A stretch of 52,500 bases of DNA. Source: Symbiodinium natans (taxonomy: Eukaryota; Sar; Dinophyceae; Suessiales; Symbiodiniaceae). The notes under the pieces were generated by a model. That model ran no database searches. It saw only the letters and a program-made list of their open reading frames with translations, and was not told where the DNA came from. The number at the start of each line of letters is the position of its first letter. The first letter of the stretch is position 1. The position numbers and the translations under genes are program-made. Shown piece by piece: positions 7,601-15,982 of this stretch. Location of the stretch: positions 1-52,500 of the forward strand of contig CAJNDS010000612.1 of NCBI GenBank assembly GCA_905221605.1, in the 5' to 3' direction.

Positions 7601-9738
7601 GTGAAGGGTGGCCTGAAGGAGAGCCAACTGAGCCAAAGAACAGCCAAAAAACTGGTGACGAGGATGGGGCCTTCCGAGCCCAGTACAACTATGGCAAAGG
7701 GACATCAAAAGGTGAGCCTACGCTGGGTGAAACGAAGAAACGGCTGTGTCTGTATTATAACCAAAGTGGTTGTAAATATGGGACTGCGTGCAGGTTTCTC
7801 CACGACGATGACGTGGCATTGGAAGGGACTTGGGAGCCTGGCAAATCTTGGGACAATGCTTCCAGAAGGGCAATAAGGGACGCGGGGTTCCACCAGTGCT
7901 GTTTCGACTACTATCTCAAAGGGAGATGTCGTGTACGATTTGGCTGCAAGTATTCTCACGAAGAGATGTCTGAGGACCGGCTGGCCCAGTTGAAGCATTT
8001 GGTGAATGTGGCAAACCATGTGTCCTTTCAAAGGGCAAAGGGATTGGAGATTCCTGATAGGAACGCTTTTCAACCACCAGTAAGTGGGGGAGCAGAATCT
8101 TCGTCCTCCTCAGCACCAAAAGCGCTGCAGATGACCAATGTGTCACAAAAAGATGGTGAAAAGGGTATTCTGGATGAAGAAGAAGCTGATGAGCAAAAAA
8201 ATTCGGTGGCTGCGTCTACTAGCACTCAGCTTCACAATCCAGAGGAGCCAATTGAAAATTGGATGGCTCGCAACCAACACCTGTGGGTGTATACCCCTCA
8301 TGTAAGTGAGGTGATGATTACCCTTGGTGTGACCAATGTGTCGGACTTGCAAGAGTTCATCTTTGTGGAAGATTTGGTTGACAAAGGGATCAACAAGGTG
8401 ACCGCATGCAAAATTCTGCAATTGGTGGGTGAGGTCCGATATCGACCGGGAGGACCGGAAAAGGCAGTTCCTTCTGATGCATCTGTACGAGTACAACAAT
8501 CTTCTGGGAACAAAGGGACTGGAAGAGCGGCGGTGCGAACCCTCACTCAGGGGCGTGAAGCGGAAGACTCCGGTGCAAAAACGATGCCGAGAGGCTCCTA
8601 TCGGGAGCTTTTTGATAAGGTCAAGTACCGTGACGCTTGGACGCTGGCGCAGAGGTCTCCGCTGTGTGTACAGAAGCTGAAGTTGGTGGGAGTTGGAATG
8701 CCACCGGTGAATCCACCAACAAAAAAATATCGGTCAAGATCAAACCCTGTGAAAAGGGGAAGGCCCTTGCTGGACAAAAAACAGGTGCGACAGGTGCCAC
8801 GCTCTCGCTCACAGCGACGAGCGCAACCGGCGGAAGTGGTGGAGAAACCAGAACCACTGGAACTGAAGCCTCGTGGTGGGTTGTCGTATCGGTTCAGCAG
8901 AGCGTGGGCAGATGTGGTGGACGATGATGATCAGGCGGAGGCTTTGGTTTCTTATGCCGCTTCCTCAAGCGATTCAAGCGAGGAAGAGACCAATGCTGTG
9001 CACCGCATGCGGGAAATCCTTTTGCAAGAAAGGGATTCACAGAGAACTGCGATTCGTGGCAATGTTCCGATGGGTGGTTCTTCCGGCCCCAATGACGGGC
9101 AGAAACAATCGGTTCACCTTGGCAAAGAACGCGACAAAGCGTCGCGGGGGGAGACCCGCCAAGAAGTGACTTCTCAAGTTTTTTCGCTACCACAACCTTC
9201 TCGTCGAACTGAACAGTCTCAAAAAAGAGCAAGGGATGGCTCAGTTATGGTTGGTTCGCTGGCGGTGGGCTCCACGGATGAGGTTTTACCTGGGCAAGGT
9301 GTTGCTGGACAGGTGAATGGATCTGAAAGCGCTCAAGTTCTTCCTGGGCATGAAGTGGCTGGACAGGAGACGGCGCTGGAAGGAGCAGTGCAAATTCCCG
9401 GCGAGGAGACTGACCAAAATGAAGGAGAAGGTGGGAGCAATGATCTCCGTGGTGATGATGCGAAGAATTTGGACGGTGGTTTGGTGAGGAATGACCTTCA
9501 GCAATTGCTGGTTAAAGGCCTTCTGAATCGGATTTATTGGAAGGTGGCAGTTGGCAAGTTGCCGGTCGGGCAAAGAGACTGCCAAAAAGGGTCCAATAAG
9601 ATGGATCGAAATTTGGTTATTAGCATGTCATCCGAGGGTGCAAGCGAACAGGATGAGAACCTGGCACTGGAGGACGATGCTGATCAGTCAATGGGCGACG
9701 GTGCGAATGGTAGGTGTGGTAGGGATCAAGGACGCTGA
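4678..9738 (+). CDS. ORF1: giant Gag-like protein with WW, S1, MLLE and CCCH domains
   Basis: A single 1,686-codon ORF starts at ATG in a good context (AAGCCATGG), 65 bases after the 5' LTR. Visible in order: a WW domain (about 207-236; W209, YFYCLDTGDTQW, P235); two WSANEARV repeats (about 440-460); an S1/OB-like RNA-binding segment (about 657-721); a Trp-rich stretch (about 737-782); a PABC/MLLE domain (about 797-855) with the hallmark KITGMLL; three CCCH fingers (C953-C961-C967-H971; C1024-C1032-C1038-H1042; C1075-C1084-C1090-H1094); a SAM-like helical segment (about 1190-1255); and a basic Arg/Ser stretch. Long acidic low-complexity linkers separate them. MLLE domains normally bind PAM2 peptides and are typical of poly(A)-binding protein. 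The content suggests an RNA-packaging Gag analogue or captured host RNA-binding modules. No Pol is seen. A donor near the end (9709|GTAGGT) may join it to ORF2. Confidence 0.85.
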   Translation: MATNWLRTGVASSSSNVGDQGDGGVKRSATGEKVVPNEEALVDVGGMRGEEKPVVEGLEDQMEAVLLRLLSKHGHLLRAAESAESTGAPTTSSSTSKMVEQGCQTELVGDVIPVSKRARNKVSFAAESGDLLTGEVEETAPVAATKSSILVVGDAEGVVPVAMVMSEGEILELEAARIQQESDEDLYAGGGGKASQAADLPIVDCDGKTWERHFHEDGREYFYCLDTGDTQWVLPKKTGMAGNSEGPGVGMGIVPVEDEPTLGATSSPSSTESSRAQQGSMESVNSGVNSVSEKDFSSTIGDSGPRGGGDAPTSGSPDEEGISGNRADIAEAQHLDREEMGMLSEGVAAVESVGPEEKMPNVEIGIVSATEERVVDVVPVVQEDGPGDLDDEEKKLCITTEEVSSFGAENSAIQREKETSETAGDTVDKKDEAWSANEARVDAPDSTWSANEARVEVHMVVRSTGDCNNGAQVSAAADDGGSQVDALVQPEISREERNDKDYTGANEAAVVNDGGNSPLETMEPKEPAVEESVPAVDDQLNRPAAEENLPAAEGVTKDTNEGSTPMKGEALPSGSSPEVDTERTEADEAKPLAEKKGSPEIQEHKKDELVGLVEQDEQCDPKVKTKDAPGADDTEMVSEEHAKKVPRAGALESPGTHCYEEGDKITGLVRCINGYGAFLDYGDLNVLIPAEGNNVHQFQFGDTVNGTVKRVEDDGTIILDTFLVLEENEEDSSPKLRKWKDSGWGTWWTGSWQTGQWYKGSDGQWDWKSEEPQSREWFAESKASSREQEEAEQKQLYGEKICRNLLEDETIDNDYVGKITGMLLSRSMDVIVECIADHAFLNNEARSAYNILLSDDWKPEKKERVGVEETTTFSRKQYHDALYELAMLLSKGKDELWNELWLDTKRFLQELDGAVEEMSKRENRPIETYMDPDQYKKAHTTPKTVSLGYSKLCRFFNQGRCRNGDGCSYEHRRYGEGWPEGEPTEPKNSQKTGDEDGAFRAQYNYGKGTSKGEPTLGETKKRLCLYYNQSGCKYGTACRFLHDDDVALEGTWEPGKSWDNASRRAIRDAGFHQCCFDYYLKGRCRVRFGCKYSHEEMSEDRLAQLKHLVNVANHVSFQRAKGLEIPDRNAFQPPVSGGAESSSSSAPKALQMTNVSQKDGEKGILDEEEADEQKNSVAASTSTQLHNPEEPIENWMARNQHLWVYTPHVSEVMITLGVTNVSDLQEFIFVEDLVDKGINKVTACKILQLVGEVRYRPGGPEKAVPSDASVRVQQSSGNKGTGRAAVRTLTQGREAEDSGAKTMPRGSYRELFDKVKYRDAWTLAQRSPLCVQKLKLVGVGMPPVNPPTKKYRSRSNPVKRGRPLLDKKQVRQVPRSRSQRRAQPAEVVEKPEPLELKPRGGLSYRFSRAWADVVDDDDQAEALVSYAASSSDSSEEETNAVHRMREILLQERDSQRTAIRGNVPMGGSSGPNDGQKQSVHLGKERDKASRGETRQEVTSQVFSLPQPSRRTEQSQKRARDGSVMVGSLAVGSTDEVLPGQGVAGQVNGSESAQVLPGHEVAGQETALEGAVQIPGEETDQNEGEGGSNDLRGDDAKNLDGGLVRNDLQQLLVKGLLNRIYWKVAVGKLPVGQRDCQKGSNKMDRNLVISMSSEGASEQDENLALEDDADQSMGDGANGRCGRDQGR

Positions 9739-10448
9739 TTCAGTCGCCATAAAACTGATTGGGTTCAGCGTCGTGTCTGACGATAGTTCCTCTTGCCAGC
9801 ACAGGCGTACACAGCACAGGAGGAATATGCTGCTGAGAAATGGTTCAAGTGAGAATCTGACCGCCCAGTGAATACTGGGAGACGCCTTTTGAAAAAAGCT
9901 CAAGGATATATTGTGATGCATCATCGTGCATGACAATTCCGTGCTGCCGGTGGTGGGAACATTATCCTCTTTCGGGGATGGGTGCACCTGCTCTCCTGGC
10001 GAAAGGGAATCTCAGGATACTGGAAAGTGGGACTAAGTGGGGGCCCCCGCACCGCCCCCCCCCCCCCCCTCCCCCCTGAACAGTCGGGGCGTGGATTGGG
10101 TCCTGATTACACGGCCCCGGGGGCTTATATGATTTTAATAGGGTGGAGTTTAGATATGTTTAAAAGGGGCAGCAATGCCCGGTTATCTTTCTTAAAGGCG
10201 CGCCACGTGGAATTTTCTTACGGCGCCCGGACGGTTTGACTTTAAAGCGGACCCCTCAAACAGTGAGGGGGTCCTGAATAATTCCGCCAAATTGACTTTA
10301 AAGCGACCCCCCCTAATAAAGCAGGTCCAACATTAAGGGATTCATTGTTCCCTTGATCTAGTACCGCATCTTGTTGATCGGGGATCTCCAGCACCATTCC
10401 TGTAGGATCCACTTCCTCATCAGCATCGTCGTCCATTCTTCTCCAGAG
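9710..10448 (+). other. Predicted intron between ORF1 and ORF2, holding a foreign insert
   Basis: The donor AATG|GTAGGT at 9710 and the acceptor TTCTTCTCCAGAG|AA ending at 10448 are both good. The phases agree: one base is left by ORF1 and two are needed by ORF2. Inside lie a C-rich tract (10051-10075), a twice-repeated GACTTTAAAGCG motif, and GCAGGTCCAACATTAA (10321-10336). That last motif is the inverted counterpart of the end of the element at 28058-28903, so part of the intron is probably an inserted copy of that family. A minus-strand frame at 10242-10538 is open but unassigned. Confidence 0.5.
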
Positions 10449-12574
10449 AACTTCCAATTGATCAGCGCAAGTCGCTGCCTGGAGGAACTCCATCATTTGG
10501 TCCCTCCCGTGCTGCCAGAGAAACTCGGAATTCACCAAGCAGGTCCCACATTATTCCCATTGAAGATGCTGGAGGTGAGACACTTGGTGACACTGGAAGG
10601 GATGGCAAAGCGCCAGAAGTCTCTCCAGAAGAGGAGACATCCAGTGGGTCGTCAAGACTGGCGGGCACAAGGATTTTCTTGTGGTCAGTGTACTCTCGTG
10701 TGGCTTCCAACTTCTCTACGCAGGACCGCACTACTGGGAAGATCTTTGACAGCACAAAAGGGTATCCTGGTGAAGGACCAAACAATGGTGACAATCCTTC
10801 CTCTAAGAGGAACTTACCCTGGATCTCTGAAGACTACCTCGACGAAGTGGTGTCAAAAAAGATGGAAAGGTCTTCAGATATGGATGGGCTGGAGGGGTCT
10901 GTTCCGGGAAGTGAGGGATCGTTGGAAAAGGTAGAGGTGGAGAATGTTACTGCCTCTAAAATTCTTATGGCTCTTTGGAAAAAGGGATCTAGAGCTGGGT
11001 ATAGGAGGTTGTGTCGTTTGAACGTATCTGGATGCAAGGTTGGAACAATGAAGCGTCCAATCAAAAGGGTGCAGAAGATCGGCACTAGGAAAGCCCTCAT
11101 GAAGAAGTTCAATGTTTTTGGATCGTCCCAGCATGGCTCAGGAGTTGGCGGAAAACCAATCATGAAGGTGGTAGGACCAAGGCCAGGTTTTCCAGCTGTA
11201 CTCCAAGCACCAACTACTGATAGCACGTCGGGTGAAGGGAGCAGTCCCCAGGTACATGGCAATGTTCATGTAGACCACAATCGCCCTATGGACCGGTATG
11301 AGGCAGAGCGCTTGGAGAAGAGGAAGAAGGGCTTCTGCTATTGGTTCAGCAAGGGGAAAGATCGCTGCAAATTTGGTGAAGACTGCAAATTCATCCATTC
11401 AGAAGATGATGTGGTGCTACATTCGTATTGGTGCAAATACTATGTGGCAGGGAGAGACTGTTTCGCTGGAAAGGATTGTGCGTTCTCGCATGATGCAACT
11501 GGTGTGAGGTGCATCCAGTTTGCTCGGTCTGGGAAGTGTCGTTATGGTGACAGGTGTGTCTTCGAGCATGGTGTTCCGCTGGATGAACAGAGGACAAGGT
11601 CTCCAAGGACGCCCCCAAGGGATGGTCCAAGGAGAAGTTCTGGTGCAAATGGTGGAGAAAAGGAGATCTCTCCTGAACAGTTCGATGATGGTGAGGAGTA
11701 TTCCATGACCTATGACGATGACACCAAAATGTCGGAACTGTTGATGGAAGCGATTTCAATTCTGTCGAATGGCAAACCAGACTTGGCTCGAGCAGAGGCG
11801 GACCCACTGTTCAAACTCCTGAAGTTCAAGGGAGACGCTGACCAGATGGATAGAGAATGGGTTTCGTGGACCGACGAGATGTTGTCCGTGCTGGAACTTC
11901 ACGAAGTAGTGAAGTCGTATGACGTTTCGCTCGAGGAGGTGGAAGAATGGGTCAATGACCTGAGGATATGGTTCGAGCGAGCCAACTTGGAAGAAGAAAA
12001 AGATCCCAAAAGGGGCAAGAAGAGGTCCCTGGAAAGGGAGTCCAGCAAAGATATTCCTGCCGAGAAGGAGGTGGTTGAGACTTCTGAGACGGAAGTTATC
12101 GTTGAGGAGGAGGCAAAAAAGGTTAAAAAGAAGAGGAAACCTGTGGTTATCGAAGATCCTTATACCCTCCTGGTTCCAAAGCCGAAGAAGATGCCGGCGA
12201 CCATTGAGAAGAGTGGATCATCAACCAATGCGGCGGTTTCTGCAGGGGAAAAAGCCTCGAGAATGCGCGCAAAGTCAATCGTCGGTGGAAAGGCGAAGAA
12301 GAAGGAGAAAAGTCAGAGTCCCAAAAAGGGAGAAGTGGTGGTGGTGAAAGGTCCTGAAGAAAAGGATCGTCCTCCTGATGTGGATGAGCAAGCGTCGGCA
12401 GCTGTGAGTGCAGAGCTGGGTCAACCTTGCCAAGCGATTGAGGACGCGAAAAGAGAAGGACTGGTATCCTCAATTCAAAGGGGCGTACAGGATCCTGTTC
12501 TTACAGTTTCAGACCTGGAGTATATTCTGCTGCAACTTCACCTCAAGATTGCCAACAATCGGAAAAAGAAGTGA
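10449..12574 (+). CDS. ORF2: three-CCCH-finger, Lys-rich protein of the LTR element
   Basis: The frame is open from 10406 (after TAG at 10403) to TGA at 12574. Its first ATG is at 10862, so either translation starts there or, more likely, the exon is spliced to ORF1 at 10449. It has three tandem CCCH fingers (first Cys at 11336; spacings C-X9-C-X5-C-X3-H, then X8-X5-X3 twice). A helical acidic segment (about 11720-11990) and Lys-rich, nuclear-localisation-like stretches (KKVKKKRKP) follow. The finger trio mirrors the one in ORF1. Joined to ORF1 it would give about 2,385 residues. No enzymatic motif was seen. Confidence 0.75.
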
Positions 12575-12931
12575 TTGGATGGTATGGATGAAGGGATGGT
12601 TTTTCTCTTTCTGGAGACAGGTGCGCTGGAACAGCCAATGTGCTGACAAATGTGGTGGTTACTATTAAGGGTATGGAAATCCCTGATAGTAGAAGTCAGT
12701 AGCTTTTCGCGTAGCGAAGACCACGGTTTGTGGTGAAGAAGGCCAAGGAGTCTTCAGTGATGAGAGGATCATGGTGAAAAGATTCTCTATGGTTAGTGGA
12801 TTTGGCCAATGAGCTATAATTTCGTCCTGGTAGACGTTAAACCATATTGTGCATGTCAAGCAGCAGGCTACTGCCCTAATGGCAGTTTTTGGCCAAAGAA
12901 TCTGCACCTCCAATGTGTCCTAGGAAATCCT
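12575..12931 (+). other. 3' non-coding interior of the LTR element
   Basis: There is no long ORF. One short frame near 12620-12690 (VLTNVVVTIKGMEIPD) looks protein-like and could be the edge of a deleted pol region, but it is too short to call. Confidence 0.6.
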
Positions 12932-12944
12932 AGGACAGGGGGAG
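12932..12944 (+). promoter_or_regulatory. Polypurine tract
   Basis: AGGACAGGGGGAG lies immediately before the TG that opens the 3' LTR. This is the expected place and composition for the plus-strand primer. Confidence 0.75.
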
Positions 12945-13167
12945 TGCGGAGCTGCAACTGGTATTGTAGAAAGAAGTTAGTGTTGGAAGTTGAAAGGGTT
13001 AATAAACCCGGAAATCATTTTTTTGGCTCAAGACTGGGCCATGTGCCTGGTAGTAAAAGGGGAGTGCCCTGTGGTTTGGGTTTGTTGTGTGGTTGATCCA
13101 GGGAAATCAAGGGATTCTGTTGGGGTTGACTTTTCGGTTTCTCGTCCCCCTTCGGGTTCCCCCCGTA
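12945..13167 (+). repeat. 3' long terminal repeat
   Basis: It matches the 5' LTR over its full length. It carries the better spliced-leader-like segment (13016-13032) and is followed by the TAGGG duplication and more TTTAGGG units. Confidence 0.9.
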
Positions 13168-13270
13168 TAGGGTTTAGGGTTTAGGGTTTAGGGTGTAGGG
13201 TTTAGGGTTTAGGGCTTAGGGTTTAGGGTTTAGGGTTTAGGGTCTAGGGTTTAGGGTTTAGGGGTTTCGG
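13168..13270. repeat. TTTAGGG array right of the LTR element
   Basis: About fourteen heptamers, some TTTAGGG and some GTGTAGGG or TCTAGGG. It is the continuation of the array that the retroelement split. Confidence 0.9.
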
Positions 13271-13291
13271 GTGTTCATCTGAAAACCTCAG

Positions 13292-13351
13292 GGATGGATT
13301 TACAAAGTTCTGGAAGTCCTTGTGGCTCGCCGGAGGGCGGGGTGTAAAGAA
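13292..13351 (+). CDS. Candidate exon, unknown product
   Basis: Twenty codons follow CCTCAG and end at the consensus donor GAA|GTAAGC. The peptide starts GWIYKVLEVLVARRR. Both splice sites are good; the product is not recognised. Confidence 0.45.
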
Positions 13352-13429
13352 GTAAGCATGGCATAAATGTAAACGCTTGCGCGTGCCGCCTGGCAGCCGA
13401 GCCCACGGACAGGAAAGGAGGAAGGAGGG

Positions 13430-13640
13430 TTTCTGGTGTCCCAGGGGGGTGTTAGGGGTCCCAGGGGGTGTCCAGGGGGTCCCAAGGCGGGTCCCAGCGA
13501 GTCCAGGAAGGACCCAGCAAGGGTTTCAGGGGGGGTCTCAGAGGGGGCTTTTGCCAAAAAAGTGTTTGCAGCTCCTCCAAGAAATGGGGGGGTTCCCACA
13601 ACAGGGCGGGGGGGGGGGTGGGTGCGTCACAAAGTTTGGC
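13430..13640. repeat. Imperfect GGGGTCCCAGG repeats
   Basis: Degenerate units of GGGGGTCCCAGG type, followed by a G-rich run. Frames across it differ little in quality, so no gene is called. Confidence 0.5.
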
Positions 13641-13699
13641 AGGGACTAGGGGGAAGGAGGCGACTTGAGCTTGTAGAAAGCCCTCACCCCAAAATCTCA

Positions 13700-13898
13700 A
13701 AAACCATACCCTAAACCCGAAACCCTAAACCCTTAACCCTTAACCCTAAACGCTAAACCCTAAACCCTAAACCCTAAACCCTAAACCCTAAACCCTAAAC
13801 CCTAAACCCTAAACCCTAAACCCTAAGCCCGAAGCCCGAAGCCCGAAACCCTAATCCTAAACCTTTTTTGCGAGAGAGAGAGAGAGAGAGAGAGAGAC
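13700..13898. repeat. CCCTAAA array and (GA)n microsatellite
   Basis: A near-perfect CCCTAAA block (13745-13830) is followed by GCCCGAA variants and a short (GA)n run (13871-13898) upstream of the next exon. Confidence 0.9.
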
Positions 13899-13914
13899 TT
13901 CAGGTTGCTTCAAG

Positions 13915-14044
13915 AGCTCTCGGAACGCTGTGTTCGACGAGGCGTTCACAGAGGCTCCCATGCGGGAGATGATCCGACGGCGCATCAACCACAGCTACAA
14001 CGTGTGGGATGCAGATGGGTTCGAGTTCCTGACGCCGGCCGCTG
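13915..14044 (+). CDS. Exon, unknown product (DEAFTEAPM...)
   Basis: Forty-three codons are open from CTTCAAG to a possible donor G|GTGCTA beside a TTTAGGG array. The middle reads AVFDEAFTEAPMREMIRRR and the end VWDADGFEFLTPAA, with normal composition and GC-rich third positions. This looks like real coding sequence. The gene is not recognised. Confidence 0.6.
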
Positions 14045-14047
14045 GTG

Positions 14048-14165
14048 CTAGGGTTTAGGGTTTAGGGTTTAGGGTTTAGGGTTTAGGGTTTAGGGTTTAG
14101 GGTTTAGGGTTTAGGGTTTAGGGTTTAGGGTTTAGGGTTTAGGGTTTGGGGTTCGGGGTTTGGGG
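14048..14165. repeat. TTTAGGG array
   Basis: About sixteen near-perfect heptamers directly after the exon end, grading into TTTGGGG variants. Confidence 0.95.
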
Positions 14166-14420
14166 TTTGGGGTTTCTGCCTGGCTCACCTAGTGGGGGCT
14201 GGCTTCGGGTTTGCACTATTGCAGGTAGAGGTTCTCGCAACCCTACCCTAAAAATCTCTTTATAGGGGCTTTATCAATTAGAATAAGGTTTTGGGGGGAT
14301 TGTTATAGTACACTTATGAATACACAAGATGGACTAGCTAATGGCATTGGTTAATTCACGCCTACACCTACACCTAAAGACGCCGTAAGGGAACAACCGT
14401 ACTGATTCCCACCCCTAAAG

Positions 14421-14538
14421 CGCCGAGGATGACGGCGCCGGGCGGAGGAACGTGCATCTGCTGGCCCAGCAAGCCAAGCTCAAAAAGCAGCAGGATGCCG
14501 CCGGCATCCTCGGCGCCAGCGACTTCGGCGCTGAGTAA
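14421..14538 (+). CDS. Exon, unknown product (QQAKLKKQQDAAG...)
   Basis: The frame runs from CCTAAAG to GAG TAA. The middle is HLLAQQAKLKKQQDAAGIL and the end GASDFGAE. It could be a terminal exon stopping at TAA, or an internal one with donor GA|GTAAAT. The phase does not match the 13915-14044 exon unless another exon lies between. Confidence 0.6.
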
Positions 14539-14833
14539 ATCCTAGGCCCAAGAGTAACCTAGGAATAGCAAGGGTGCCCTTTTTGGTGTTGAAGGGGGCT
14601 TGTAAGGGAATCAAAGCCCTTAGACGAAAAGGGGAATAGGGGCCTACTGGGTCCTAGGTCACGTAAACTTCTAACCTTCTCTTGGGGTAGTCTAAACCCT
14701 TACTTTCCCTGAGCTCACCTAAGCCCCAAGCACCAAGCCCCCGAACCCTAAACGCCAAACCCCAAACCTAAACCCCACACCCTTAAACCCTTAAAGCCAA
14801 AGGCTGAGCTTTTGTTCCTTTTCACGATTTCAG

Positions 14834-14895
14834 GTGAGGCGAAGGCGCAAGCGCCAATCCAGGTGGTGGTGGGCAAAACCTCTGAGACGGAGTGA
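14834..14895 (+). CDS. Exon, unknown product (EAKAQAPIQVVVGK...)
   Basis: It follows the strong acceptor TTTCACGATTTCAG. The frame reads EAKAQAPIQVVVGKTSETE and then TGA. The stop overlaps a possible donor GA|GTGATG, the same GA|GTRA arrangement seen at several other exon ends. Confidence 0.5.
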
Positions 14896-15034
14896 TGGGG
14901 GGGCCATGGGGGCTGCGGTGGGGCGGTCGTTAGGGTTTAGTGTTTAGGGGTTGTTGTGGTTCAGGGTTTAGGGTTTTGGCTTCAAGGGTGGTTGGGGTGT
15001 AGTGTAGTGTTTGTTGGTATGGTGGTGGCTTCAG

Positions 15035-15104
15035 ATCGCATTGCGGCACATGTAGCTGAGATCCTTTGGCGAGCATCCCCTTTAAAAGGGCGAATGTCTT
15101 GCCG
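15035..15104 (+). CDS. Exon, unknown product (RIAAHVAEILW...)
   Basis: It follows GTGGTGGCTTCAG and ends at CCG|GTCATG. It reads RIAAHVAEILWRASPLKG. The phase fits the exon at 15442 across a foldback element. Confidence 0.55.
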
Positions 15105-15114
15105 GTCATGTTTT

Positions 15115-15433
15115 CATGGGTTCCCCTACTGGCCCCTCGAGACTACCCCCGTGGTCCCCCCCCATAATTACGGCTATTTGGGGATAGTTAAGCCCAATTC
15201 AGGTTATTCAAGGGGGAACCTAGGGGGGGGGGGTAGTATAGACGCGGGTAGCACTTGGAGGTTCAGGGTACTCATTAACGCAATAATGACTGTACTTATA
15301 GCCCAATTATAACCAGATTAGGGCACTTAAGGGGGCTTATAAGTGGGTTATAAGTACCCTAAACCCTAAACCCTAAACCCTAAACCCTAAACCCTAAACC
15401 CTAAACCCTAAACCCCAAGTAGGGGAACCCATG
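15115..15433. mobile_element. Foldback element family B with nested family A and a telomere-like array
   Basis: The ends are CATGGGTTCCCCTACT and its reverse complement (15418-15433). A second element arm starts inside at 15253 (ACTTGGAGGTTCAGGGTACT). Its right arm is missing from AGTACCCT onward and is replaced by CCCTAAA repeat (15355-15410). A related copy with the same ends and its own array is at 46250-46404. Confidence 0.65.
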
Positions 15434-15441
15434 GTGCTTAG

Positions 15442-15521
15442 CCGGGGGCCTCCTCTGAGCCGTGTTCTGAAGCGGTCAGCAGCGGCAGATCACGAGAGAA
15501 ACCCGGCACGCCCTCCGAACG
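15442..15521 (+). CDS. Exon, unknown product (RGPPLSRVLKRS...)
   Basis: It continues the frame of 15035-15104 (two bases plus one). It reads RGPPLSRVLKRSAAADHE and ends at a donor G|GTGGCT. The split by a mobile element between two in-phase coding pieces supports an element-derived intron. Confidence 0.5.
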
Positions 15522-15559
15522 GTGGCTGCGAAGTGCTTTATATTTGCAGCTCTGCTTCA

Positions 15560-15800
15560 CTAAACCCCCTAAGCCCTAAACCCTAAACTGAAACTCCAAA
15601 CCCCATAAACCCTCTAAATCCCCTAAACCCTATAAACCCTAAAAAAAACCATAAGCCTTACAAACCCTACAAACCCGATAAACCCTATAAACCCCATAAA
15701 CCCTATAAACCCTATAAGCCCTATGGACCCTATAAACCCTATAAACCCTATAAACCCTATAAACCCTATAAACCCTATAAACCCTATAAATACCCTACGA
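15560..15800. repeat. CCCTATAAA nine-base variant array
   Basis: Long run of CCCTATAAA units, densest at 15660-15795. This is one of several locally uniform variants of the telomere-like unit. Confidence 0.9.
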
Positions 15801-15839
15801 ACCCTAAATCCTAAACCCCGAGTCGAACCAACTGTCTAG

Positions 15840-15982
15840 CTTAACCAACTTCATGGTTCAAGGTCTCGATGGGGATGTCGGAATGATTCTGCCATGCGTC
15901 GATGAAGACCTTCCTTCTTCGAGGTGTATACCTACTTGGGTTCATGTGCGTATGGCTTGCCGCCGGCTGAAACACACACCAG
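15840..15982 (+). CDS. Exon, unknown product, ends at GTTTAGGG
   Basis: Forty-seven codons are open from CTGTCTAG to CCA G|GTTTAGGG. Pieces include LTNFMVQGLDGDVGMILP and CIPTWVHVRMACRRLKH. The composition is clearly protein-like. The donor is the first base of a telomere-like unit. Confidence 0.6.

Larger units (their letters stand above)
4391..13167 (+). mobile_element. LTR retroelement without visible pol, inserted in TTTAGGG repeat
   Basis: The element is 8.8 kb. It has two direct LTRs of 222 and 223 bp, a 5-bp TAGGG duplication, a primer-binding-site candidate directly after the 5' LTR and a purine tract directly before the 3' LTR. The interior holds two large RNA-binding-type ORFs, but no aspartic protease, integrase HHCC/DDE or reverse transcriptase motif was seen in any frame. 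It would therefore need pol in trans. The 5-bp duplication and the half-tRNA-type primer site favour a Ty1/copia-like lineage. The LTRs differ by 6 substitutions and 3 single-base indels, so it is not brand new, yet ORF1 is intact over 1,686 codons. Confidence 0.85.

Noticed and set aside
8040-8090. PAM2-like motif in ORF1 (LEIPDRNAFQPP) that could bind its own MLLE domain
   Set aside because: The spacing differs by one residue from the PAM2 consensus and the conserved LNP/A positions are not met.
10242-10538. Minus-strand ORF (LQAATCADQLEVLWRRMDDD)
   Set aside because: It looks protein-like, but it overlaps the predicted intron and the open plus frame of ORF2 and has no homologue I recognise. 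Left unassigned.
12600-12690. Possible retropepsin or pol remnant (VLTNVVVTIKGMEIPD)
   Set aside because: Only about 25 codons, with no catalytic D-S/T-G in the same frame. Not enough to claim a deleted pol.
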